DNA of 10,259 nt from Streptosporangiaceae bacterium (GTDB lineage Bacteria > Actinomycetota > Actinomycetes > Streptosporangiales > Streptosporangiaceae). The notes below the pieces were generated by a model, which was not told the origin of the DNA, ran no database searches, and saw only the letters and a program-made list of their open reading frames with translations. The first letter of the stretch is position 1. Each line of letters opens with the position of its first letter. Position numbers and translations under genes: made by a program. The DNA is taken from the NCBI GenBank assembly GCA_030038715.1, contig JASHSO010000024.1:1-10259 (forward strand), given 5' to 3'. Of the stretch, positions 1-5,776 are shown piece after piece.

Positions 1-2
1 AG

Positions 3-785
3 ACGGGCGCGAGTGCGAGCGAGCCGACGCCAGCTAGCACGACGAGTTCCCCGGCCGCACAGCGCGGGGCGAGTTCCGGCGGCTCGACCAGCCTGGCCAC
101 GGAGCAGCAGACAACAAGAGTCCCACAGCAAGCTGGCGCCTACCGCGAGCAGGGAGGGCGCGAGGAGGCACCGCCTGGCGCGGACGTGTATGGCGAACGC
201 GGGCCGCTGGCGAAGGCTGCCAGCCTGTCCTGGGGCGCGTTGCTGTTCGGCGGCGTGTGCATGATAGCGGCGGGGATCGTCCTGCTGGCCTGGCCGCATG
301 CCACCCTCCTGGTGGTGGCGATTCTGGTCGGGCTCGCGCTCATCGTGTCGGGCGTCATCAAGCTCTACGAGGGCTTCACCGCGCACGGCGAAAGCGGCGG
401 AATGCGGGCGGCCTACGTGGTGATCGGCCTGCTGGCAGTGCTCGCAGGGCTGTATTGCCTGCGGCACCACGCGCTCAGCATCCTGCTCATCGCGTTCGTC
501 ACAGGCGTGTACTTCATCATGCACGGCATTGCCGACATCGGCGTGGCGATCTCTGCCCGCGTGCCGGGACGCTGGGTGCGAGCGCTGCTCGGCGTGTTCA
601 GCCTCTTCGCCGGCGTCATCATGATCGCCTGGCCCGCGCTGACGCTGGTGTTGCTGCTCACGATCGTCGCGGCGTGGCTGATCCTCTACGGTCTGATGCT
701 GGCGTTCATGGCCTTCAGTCTGCGGCGTGCCCTGAAGTCGGCCAGGCGGGTCTCGACCGCCGCTCCGACCGCCGTGACCGCCTAG
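3..785 (+). CDS. HdeD-like DUF308 six-helix membrane protein, 5' end probably outside the window
   Basis: Integral membrane protein of the HdeD/DUF308 family. E. coli HdeD is linked to acid resistance, but the biochemical role of actinobacterial members is unclear. The part after GTG 186 (199 residues) has six hydrophobic segments, roughly residues 17-37, 40-63, 76-95, 96-122, 131-150 and 151-177, arranged as repeated helix pairs, followed by a short basic tail. The frame stays open without a stop from base 3, and that upstream part is Ala/Ser/Thr/Gln-rich with mostly G/C third positions, as expected of a disordered cytoplasmic N-terminus. No ATG, GTG or TTG lies in frame between 3 and 186. 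GTG 186 is the only start inside the window, and its nearest purine-rich stretch (162-168) is about 17 bases away, too far for a good ribosome site. I therefore prefer a start left of the window; 186-785 is the minimal alternative. It converges with the next gene. Family call fairly sure, start unsure. Confidence 0.72.
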   Translation, partial: TGASASEPTPASTTSSPAAQRGASSGGSTSLATEQQTTRVPQQAGAYREQGGREEAPPGADVYGERGPLAKAASLSWGALLFGGVCMIAAGIVLLAWPHATLLVVAILVGLALIVSGVIKLYEGFTAHGESGGMRAAYVVIGLLAVLAGLYCLRHHALSILLIAFVTGVYFIMHGIADIGVAISARVPGRWVRALLGVFSLFAGVIMIAWPALTLVLLLTIVAAWLILYGLMLAFMAFSLRRALKSARRVSTAAPTAVTA

Positions 786-837
786 ATCATCCCTAGTCGA
801 TATGCGGGTATCTGACCGCACCGCCCGGCTGCCGGAT

Positions 838-890
838 CATGATCCATGAGAGTTTGAGGGCTGGCAGGCACCAAAGTCTCATGGATCATG
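838..890. terminator. Long stem-loop between convergent genes, likely bidirectional terminator
   Basis: CATGATCCATGAGA (838-851) is perfectly complementary to TCTCATGGATCATG (877-890). After one G-G mismatch, TTT (853-855) pairs with AAA (873-875), giving 17 of 18 pairs around a 17-base loop. The left arm also contains a perfect 12-bp palindrome, GGATCATGATCC (834-845). The structure lies 52 bases after the stop of the rightward gene and 56 bases before the stop of the leftward one, the place for a shared terminator. Neither side has a U-tract, which is common in high-GC actinobacteria. A decayed mobile-element end is a less likely alternative. The rest of the 786-946 gap shows nothing else. 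Confidence 0.55.
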
Positions 891-946
891 GCGTGGCACC
901 AGACCACCACTAGGAGATCGAGTCCGGGTGGCGGGTGCCCGGCCGC

Positions 947-1612
947 TCAGGCGACACCAGCCAGCCCGAGTGCCCCGTTCACGACGAGTGCGAGTCCGCA
1001 GATTCCCGCCGCGCCGACCAGCAGCAGGTACCCGTGCAGTCGCAGCCAGCCGTTAAACAGCGCGAGCTGCTGGCCCGTTCGCTCAGGCGAGAACAGGTAC
1101 GACACCAGCGGCAGCCATGCCGCAGTGGCAGTGATCACGACAACGACGGTGAGCAGCAGTACGGCGTTCACGACGCCGGGTTCTGTCGTGGCCACGGCCT
1201 GGACCGCTGCCACGAAGGTGAGAGAAGGCACGTAGATCGCCACGCCGGCGACGAAGGCCACGGCGGGGCCGGGCCGGGCGATCATCCTGGCCATCGGGCC
1301 CGGAAGCTGCTCGGACTTCTCGCGCGACCGGAGCCCGCGGCGGCGGAGGTAACCGGCGGCGAGCAGCAGAGCGATGCCGAGGCCGAGCCTGAAGTCGTAC
1401 CTGGCCTGGAGCGCGTCTGGCCGGTCCAGGCCACCGGCTCGCAGCAGGACGAACAAGATCGCCGCTCCGAGGACGGTCATCCCGATAGCGCCCGCCACGT
1501 AGGCCATCGCGGTCAGCCGGGGGCTGGCCGAGCCGAGGAATACGGCCGCCACGAGAAGTCCTGTCGGCGAGATCGCCGCGAGCAGGGAGAACGCGACGGC
1601 CTGGATCAGCAT
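947..1612 (-). CDS. GAP/Sap family (sulfolipid-1-addressing protein-like) membrane protein
   Basis: A 221-residue polytopic membrane protein that resembles the mycobacterial GAP/Sap family (Pfam SfLAP), whose members take part in moving glycolipids to the cell surface; some relatives are annotated only as LysE-like exporters. Six hydrophobic segments are visible, about residues 3-27, 36-57, 76-88, 110-136, 146-170 and 192-215. Helix 1 carries the family-like 'AISPTGLLVAAVFL' pattern with a Pro in the membrane, and helix 4 carries 'YVPSLTFVAAVQA'. A basic loop (RRRGLRSREKSE) separates helices 3 and 4. The ATG is used because the open frame begins there; no strong Shine-Dalgarno is seen in front of it. 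It stands alone: 104 bases separate it from the upstream gluconokinase, and it converges with the DUF308 gene. Substrate unknown; a link to the aromatic cluster is not supported. Confidence 0.68.
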   Translation of the reverse strand: MLIQAVAFSLLAAISPTGLLVAAVFLGSASPRLTAMAYVAGAIGMTVLGAAILFVLLRAGGLDRPDALQARYDFRLGLGIALLLAAGYLRRRGLRSREKSEQLPGPMARMIARPGPAVAFVAGVAIYVPSLTFVAAVQAVATTEPGVVNAVLLLTVVVVITATAAWLPLVSYLFSPERTGQQLALFNGWLRLHGYLLLVGAAGICGLALVVNGALGLAGVA

Positions 1613-1639
1613 GGCATGCGAGTGCGCAGCCCTGCACTG

Positions 1640-1653
1640 GCCGTCATGACGGC
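1640..1653. promoter_or_regulatory. 14-bp perfect palindrome upstream of the GAP-family gene
   Basis: GCCGTCATGACGGC is a perfect palindrome without a spacer. It sits 28-41 bases upstream of the ATG at 1612 in the short gap after gntK. With no loop, it is more likely a dimeric regulator site than an RNA hairpin. No convincing -35/-10 pair could be placed next to it. Chance occurrence in GC-rich DNA cannot be excluded. Confidence 0.3.
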
Positions 1654-1716
1654 AGCCTCCACTGGCGGGACCATGCGGGCATCACCCATCCAGAGTGGAC
1701 TTCCCGCCCGGGCGGC

Positions 1717-2220
1717 TCAGCCTGGGTCTAGCCCCAGCGACTTAATGATCTCGATGGCCACCTCACCGGCGGGCCCATCGGCAGCAATCTGCAGCACGCG
1801 CTCGTCAGCGCTAGGCGGCTCTAGCTCGGCGAACTGGCTGTCCAGCAGTCCCTGACCGAAAAAGTGGCCGCGCCTGGCGGCCATCCTCCGCTCATCCTGG
1901 GCGTGGCTGATCACGAGGAAGACCATGGCTGTGTTGGCCCGGCCGGACAGCAGTTGGTCGCGGTAGCGGCGCTTCAGCGCCGAGCAGGCCACAACCGCCG
2001 ACAGGCCGGCCGCGATCCGCTCGTCCATCCAGGACGCGATCGCCGCCAGCCACGGCCATCTGTCGGCGTCGGTCAGCGGCAGGCCAGCCCGCATCTTTTC
2101 GACATTCGACGCCGAGTGGAAGGCGTCCCCGTCGGCGAACTCCCAGCCTAGGCGTGCCGCTACCAGCTTGCCGACCGTCGTCTTCCCGCTCCCAGCCACG
2201 CCGGCTATCACCACGATCAT
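1717..2220 (-). CDS. gntK: Gluconokinase
   Basis: ATP-dependent gluconate kinase making 6-phosphogluconate in the cytosol, feeding the pentose phosphate pathway. From ATG 2220 it is 167 residues, close to the about 175 of E. coli GntK. It starts directly with a hydrophobic strand and the Walker A loop GVAGSGKT (residues 7-14). The family signatures follow in order: 'FADGDAFHSASNVEKM' with 'GLPLTDADRWPWL', 'CSALKRRYRDQL' near the middle, and 'RGHFFGQGLLDSQFAELEPP', the gluconokinase lid and substrate region. A GTG at 2259 would add 13 residues (MFARLAGWLGSAR) but has no ribosome site and lies before the usual family start; ATG 2220 has only a weak AGG about 10 bases upstream. It lies 83 bases after the LigA-like gene on the same strand, so it could be read from that operon, but no functional link is evident and no gluconate permease is nearby. 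Confidence 0.9.
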   Translation of the reverse strand: MIVVIAGVAGSGKTTVGKLVAARLGWEFADGDAFHSASNVEKMRAGLPLTDADRWPWLAAIASWMDERIAAGLSAVVACSALKRRYRDQLLSGRANTAMVFLVISHAQDERRMAARRGHFFGQGLLDSQFAELEPPSADERVLQIAADGPAGEVAIEIIKSLGLDPG

Positions 2221-2303
2221 CCTTGCCGAGCCTAGCCAGCCGGCCAGCCGGGCAAACACGGTCGCCGCGGGTCTTTCAAGGCCCGGCAGACAGGCGGGGC
2301 GGG

Positions 2304-2666
2304 TCAGGTGGCGATGTCGGGATAGGGCAGCGTGAAGTCACTCAGCCGGGCTGCGTACTCCCGCTGGAAGGCCAGCGGCTCTGCGTAATCGCGCTCGAAC
2401 ATGCCAATGAAGAGCGTCAGCGTGAGGAACGGGTGGGCACCTAGTCCGAAGAGCTTCGCGTAGTCGTGACTGGCGAGCGCATCCCGTTCCGCGTCGCTGA
2501 ACTTCAGCCAGGTGCTTCGCTCGCCCTCGTGGCAGCCAATGATGACGTTGGCCTGCTCGGCTTCCCACCAGCCGACTGTGCCGCGCGGGTCCTCGCGGTA
2601 TCGCTCGACAAGCTGCGGATCCCTGTCGATTGTGTAGAGGAACTTGTCCAGCAGGTACTTGCTCAC
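2304..2666 (-). CDS. LigA-like small (alpha) subunit of a class III extradiol dioxygenase
   Basis: A small helical protein of 120 residues resembling the LigA family (Pfam LigA, protocatechuate 4,5-dioxygenase alpha subunit; Sphingobium LigA is 139 residues). In LigAB it packs against the catalytic LigB subunit and closes the active-site pocket; it binds no iron itself. Visible features are an N-terminal helix 'SKYLLDKFLYTIDRDP', a middle 'GWWEAEQANVIIGCHEG', 'FSDAERDALASHDYAKLF', then a 'GLGAHPFLTLTLF' turn and a final helix. The start is GTG 2666-2664, which overlaps the TGA of the LigB-like gene as GTGA, so translation is probably coupled and the subunits are made together. A longer reading in the same frame (from 2879) runs back through the LigB gene and is not real. 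A weak imperfect hairpin at 2268-2285 follows. Family call good; substrate unknown. Confidence 0.8.
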   Translation of the reverse strand: MSKYLLDKFLYTIDRDPQLVERYREDPRGTVGWWEAEQANVIIGCHEGERSTWLKFSDAERDALASHDYAKLFGLGAHPFLTLTLFIGMFERDYAEPLAFQREYAARLSDFTLPYPDIAT

Positions 2667-3529
2667 AGCGAGTCCACTCCGTTCGGGTACCAGGTGAAGT
2701 AGGCCTCCATGGTGTGGAACAGGTCGAGGTAGTCGGCATAGTCGGCTGCCACGTTCTCCCCAGCGGCGCCCATCATGAGCAGGAAGTCCATGAATCCATG
2801 CGTCGCGTTGCCCGGCTCCCACAGGCTGTCCAGGCTCACCTCGGCGAGCGCGGACTTGACGTCGCCCGACGCGATCCACGAAACGGCCTTGCGGTCGAAC
2901 TCGGGGTCGGGTCCGTGCGGGCCGAACTGGCGGGGACCGCCCAGCTCCAGCGACAGGTGGCCGGTGCCGACGATGGCGACCCGCTGGTCGCTAGGCCACT
3001 CCTCGACCAGCCGCCTGATGGCCTTTCCGAGCTCGACGAACCGGGCCGGCTGCGGCATGGGAGGGGCAAAGATGTTGGTATACACCGGCACGATCGGAAG
3101 GTCTGCCTGCGGCCGCAGCGTGATGATCGGGCAGGTGATGCTGTGGTCGACCCGCAGCTCGTTGCTGAAAGCCAGGTCGAATCCCGCGTCGATGCCATGC
3201 CGCAGGACGTACTCGGACAGTTCCTCGTGGCCGCGCAGGAACATGCGCGGCAGGCCAAATTCCCGTTCCTCGTTGTAGAAGTTCGCGTCGTAGAACGGCG
3301 CCTTCCCGACGAGGAACTGCGGCATGTTGTCTAGCCATATCTGATGGAAATGGTCGCTCCCGACCATGACCAGTACGTCCGGCCGTGCACGCGTGAGGGT
3401 CTCGCGGAACGCCATGATCTTGGCCACCCACTCGTCGGCGAACGGTGGCCTGTCGTCGCCGGTGGCTGTGCTCGCCCGGAGGTAGAACGGGTGGTGCGTG
3501 GAAGCGATGACCGCTGCGACGGTCGCCAT
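2663..3529 (-). CDS. LigB-like catalytic (beta) subunit of a class III extradiol ring-cleavage dioxygenase, atypical active site
   Basis: A 288-residue protein of the LigB superfamily (non-haem Fe(II) enzymes that open catechol-type rings next to the hydroxyls). Candidate metal ligands are H12 in 'IASTHHPF' (H12 of Sphingobium LigB) and H60 in 'VGSDHFHQIW' (H61 of LigB). H129 in 'VDHSI' matches the MhpB-type active-site His. Two positions differ from what I expect. The general-base motif 'GG(L/M)SH' reads G-H-L-S-L, with His at 191 instead of 194. The third iron ligand, a Glu after His in MhpB-type enzymes, reads T-H-G (G245, codon GGA). E238 or D249 might replace it. The start ATG 3529 has AGGGAG six bases upstream. 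It lies 28 bases after the lyase gene and overlaps the LigA-like gene by four bases. Superfamily call sure; catalytic activity and substrate (protocatechuate, gallate, aminophenol type or another) open. Confidence 0.83.
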   Translation of the reverse strand: MATVAAVIASTHHPFYLRASTATGDDRPPFADEWVAKIMAFRETLTRARPDVLVMVGSDHFHQIWLDNMPQFLVGKAPFYDANFYNEEREFGLPRMFLRGHEELSEYVLRHGIDAGFDLAFSNELRVDHSITCPIITLRPQADLPIVPVYTNIFAPPMPQPARFVELGKAIRRLVEEWPSDQRVAIVGTGHLSLELGGPRQFGPHGPDPEFDRKAVSWIASGDVKSALAEVSLDSLWEPGNATHGFMDFLLMMGAAGENVAADYADYLDLFHTMEAYFTWYPNGVDSL

Positions 3530-3557
3530 GGCAGCTCCCTGGACTTCGAGCCCGTGC

Positions 3558-4361
3558 TCAGTCGGGCTGGGGGGGTTGGTACTCGGAGTTGCGGTCGATG
3601 GCCAGGTACATGTCCATCGCTATCGGCCTGCGCTGCTCCTCGGCAAGCTGACCAAGCAGGCCCGCGGCCCGCGCCAGCAGCGCGAAGCCGCGCAGCAGGC
3701 TCGCGGGCAGGCCGAGATCGGCGAGCGCGGCACCGCACGTGCCGGCCCCGTTCAGCGGCAGCGTGCGGCCGAGCACTTGCGGGTGGACCCGGCCGATCGC
3801 CTGGAACAGCCGCAGGTGGGGGCCGAACAGCCGCTCCTCCTCGGCGATCTCGAACAAGACCGGCGTGCGCGGGTCGGTGACCTTGTGCACCGGGTGGCCG
3901 AGGCCCGGGATCAGCCGGCCGGCTACCCGCGCCCGCCGCACCGCCGACAGCGCCAGCGCGTCCCAGCCCGCCGCATCCTCGGGCAGCACGTCGCCGGCCT
4001 CGGCGATCGCGTCGGCGAGGAAGAGTCCGGTGTCCTCGGTCGCGCCGAGGAACCTCGAGCCGCCCCCGAGCAGGCCCGCCGCGAGTGCCCCCTGTACCGA
4101 GTCCGGCGCGCTCAGGTAGGTCAGCCTGGCGGCGATTGCGGTGGGCGTGAACCCGTGATCGGCCAGCGCGACCAGCACCGCCTCGAACACCCGGACTTGC
4201 GACGGAGTCGGCCTGTGCTGGGTGACGAGCCACAGCGCGAGTTCCCCGAAGCCAACCTTCCCCATGAGGTCGGCAGCCAGATCGTGGCCCAGCAGGCGGA
4301 TGGTGTCGGCGTCAGATACGCCGAGCGAGGTCGGGTAACGAGGCTGTCCGGGCCGGGTCAT
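3558..4361 (-). CDS. Citryl-CoA lyase-like protein (citrate synthase fold)
   Basis: A 267-residue cytosolic protein with a reduced citrate-synthase/citryl-CoA-lyase fold, about the length of stand-alone lyase domains and of the ATP-citrate lyase C-terminal part. Expected chemistry is retro-Claisen cleavage of a citryl- or citramalyl-like CoA thioester to acetyl-CoA and an oxoacid. Recognisable parts are 'GHDLAADLMGKVGFGELA' (25-42), a glycine-rich stretch near 99-107, the catalytic-His loop 'IPGLGHPVHKVTDPR' (H156, H159), 'LNGAGTCGAALADLGLP' (203-219), and a C-terminal 'EEQRRPIAMDMYLAIDR'. In citrate synthases and ATP-citrate lyase an Asp follows the Asn or Val at the start of that 203-219 segment; here the aligned residue is A206. 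The ATG overlaps the TGA of the CoA-transferase (ATGA), so the two are probably translated together and act in sequence. The call as a lyase rather than a synthase rests on size and partner gene; the true substrate is unknown. Confidence 0.75.
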   Translation of the reverse strand: MTRPGQPRYPTSLGVSDADTIRLLGHDLAADLMGKVGFGELALWLVTQHRPTPSQVRVFEAVLVALADHGFTPTAIAARLTYLSAPDSVQGALAAGLLGGGSRFLGATEDTGLFLADAIAEAGDVLPEDAAGWDALALSAVRRARVAGRLIPGLGHPVHKVTDPRTPVLFEIAEEERLFGPHLRLFQAIGRVHPQVLGRTLPLNGAGTCGAALADLGLPASLLRGFALLARAAGLLGQLAEEQRRPIAMDMYLAIDRNSEYQPPQPD

Positions 4362-5674
4362 GATGCGGCTCCGGCTTGCGGGTCGTCGATCTGCTGATCG
4401 CTGGCCGGAAGTCGGCCGGCCGGCCCGGGACGATGTGCCGAATCACCACGCTCGACCGGGGCGGCAAGCCAGGCCCGGATCTCGTCCCCGTGCTCGTCCA
4501 GGCTGGGCGGCGGCAGGTCGTAGCGCGGCGGCGTCAGCGAGAACGTAAGCGGATGCCGGACTGTCGCCATGGCACTGCCGCCATGCCCGGTCTGGACAAC
4601 CGGCTCGAGTCCGATCTCGGTAGCGAAGGCGATGCCGCGATCGACGGTATTGATCGGCCCGCAGGGAACCCCGGCTCCGATCAACTCGGCGAACCACTCC
4701 GCGGCCGGCCTCTTGGCCAGGCACTCGGCCAGCAGCGGGCGCAGTTCCTCCCGGTTAGCTGTGCGGCCCTCGGTCGTGGCGAACCGCGGATCCTCGGCTA
4801 GGTGCGGAGCGCCGAGAACCTCGCACAGCTTGCGGAACTGGGTGTCGTTGCCGGCCGTAATGATGAGCTCGCCATCACCGGTCGGCAGCGGCTCGTATGG
4901 GAAGAGACTGGGGTGGGAGTTGCCCATCCGGAACGGCACGACTCCGCCGGCCACATAGGCACTGGTCTGGTTCACCATCCCGGACAGCGCGGAGGCCATC
5001 AGGCTCGCCTCCACGTGCTGGCCCTGCCCGGTCGCCGCGCGGTGGTTGAGTGCGGCCAGGATGCCGATCGCGGTGTGCAGGCCGGACATGACGTCGAACA
5101 CCGATATCCCAGCGCGGTACGGGGGTCCGGCGGGGTCACCAGTGAGGCTCATCAGCCCGGACATGGCCTGCACCATCAAGTCGTAACCGGGCAGGTCCCT
5201 GCCGCCCCCGGCGCCGAAGCCGCTGATCGAGGCGTACACGACGCGCGGATTAGCGCCGCTCACCGAGTCATAGTCCAAGCCAAACCTGGCAAGCCCGCCG
5301 GGCTTGAAGTTGTGCACGAAGACATCGGCGCGGCGGGCAAGCTCGCGGGCGGCGGCGAGCTGCCCGGGATCACGAAGGTCGAGCACCACCGAGCGCTTGT
5401 TCCGGTTGATGGCCAGGTAATAGGTGGAAGTGCCGGCGTCGGTCACCGGCGGCACCCAGCGCCGCGTGTCGTCGCCCGCCGGGCTCTCCACCTTCACCAC
5501 GTCGGCGCCGAGGTCGGCGAGCAGCATCGTGCAGTACGGCCCGGCGAGCACGCGGGAGAAGTCCGCGACGAGCAGGCCCGACAGCGGCCCGGCCCGGTTG
5601 TCGGGCGGCTCGCCGGCGCCCGCGGGCCGCCGCGCCCCGCTCCGATCGGGGCCGATGGCCTCGGGCTGGCTCAT
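4358..5674 (-). CDS. Type III (CaiB/BaiF) CoA-transferase
   Basis: A 438-residue family III CoA-transferase, which moves CoA from a donor such as succinyl- or acetyl-CoA to a carboxylic acid through an aspartyl thioester. After a Pro/Ala-rich N-terminal stretch of about 30 residues, the domain begins with 'GLLVADFSRVLAGPYCTMLLADLGADVVKVE'-type family residues in which the 'DFSRVLAGPYC' and 'GADVVKVE' signatures are clear. The catalytic Asp is about D165 in 'PGYDLMVQAMSGLMSLTG'. 'GISVFDVMSGLHTAIGI' and 'TGQGQHVEASLM' follow, and the C-terminal small domain ends in a tail rich in Asp, Gln and Pro. ATG 5674 was chosen over an upstream in-frame ATG at 5755, which would place the start inside the -35 box; an AAGGA lies 13 bases upstream. 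It is the first gene after the promoter at 5728-5755 and overlaps the lyase gene. The expected role is to activate an organic acid for the lyase. Confidence 0.9.
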   Translation of the reverse strand: MSQPEAIGPDRSGARRPAGAGEPPDNRAGPLSGLLVADFSRVLAGPYCTMLLADLGADVVKVESPAGDDTRRWVPPVTDAGTSTYYLAINRNKRSVVLDLRDPGQLAAARELARRADVFVHNFKPGGLARFGLDYDSVSGANPRVVYASISGFGAGGGRDLPGYDLMVQAMSGLMSLTGDPAGPPYRAGISVFDVMSGLHTAIGILAALNHRAATGQGQHVEASLMASALSGMVNQTSAYVAGGVVPFRMGNSHPSLFPYEPLPTGDGELIITAGNDTQFRKLCEVLGAPHLAEDPRFATTEGRTANREELRPLLAECLAKRPAAEWFAELIGAGVPCGPINTVDRGIAFATEIGLEPVVQTGHGGSAMATVRHPLTFSLTPPRYDLPPPSLDEHGDEIRAWLAAPVERGDSAHRPGPAGRLPASDQQIDDPQAGAAS

Positions 5675-5703
5675 GGGCTGATACGTATCCTTGCGTCCGC
5701 CAG

Positions 5704-5719
5704 TCGGACAGATGTCCGA
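5704..5719. promoter_or_regulatory. 16-bp inverted repeat, candidate operator of the IclR-type regulator
   Basis: TCGGACA-GA-TGTCCGA has two perfect 7-base arms around a 2-base centre. It lies directly downstream of the proposed -10 box, across the expected transcription start of the CoA-transferase operon and about 30 bases before its ATG, a typical repressor position. The heptamer CGGACAG (5705-5711) recurs at 6691-6697 in front of the regulator gene. IclR proteins bind palindromic sites as dimers or tetramers; assignment to this regulator is inference. Confidence 0.5.
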
Positions 5720-5727
5720 GAAATGCA

Positions 5728-5755
5728 GTCTTACTCCGGGCCCTGACCTTGTCAA
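5728..5755 (-). promoter_or_regulatory. Candidate promoter of the CoA-transferase/lyase/LigBA operon
   Basis: On the minus strand a perfect -35 TTGACA (5755-5750) is followed after 16 bases by TAAGAC (5733-5728), a poor -10 match. The expected start is near 5721, giving a leader of about 47 bases. The -35 box lies inside a 13-bp palindrome, ACCTTG-T-CAAGGT (5746-5758), which could be a second regulator site. It lies in the 102-base gap after the regulator gene, so the operon can be read separately from iclR. Confidence 0.45.
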
Positions 5756-5776
5756 GGTGCCGGATTTTGGGTCAGG

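Noticed and set aside
935..1855. 306-codon plus-strand frame across the GAP gene and the gntK end
   Set aside because: It overlaps two real minus-strand genes, is rich in Asp/Glu/Gln/Arg repeats and has no ribosome site.
2268..2285. Imperfect hairpin after the LigA-like gene
   Set aside because: Only a 4-bp outer stem with a mismatch and a small inner stem; too weak to call a terminator in GC-rich DNA.
2667..2879. N-terminal extension of the LigA-like gene in the same frame
   Set aside because: The added residues are an out-of-frame reading of the LigB-like gene. The GTG at 2666, overlapping the LigB stop, gives a product of the expected family size.
4802..5746. 314-codon plus-strand frame opposite the CoA-transferase
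   Set aside because: Antisense shadow of a clearly recognised CoA-transferase; the product is low in hydrophobic order and has no known motif.
5675..5755. Upstream ATG at 5755 for the CoA-transferase
   Set aside because: It would put the start codon in the -35 box and add 27 residues with no family similarity; ATG 5674 is closer to the domain start.
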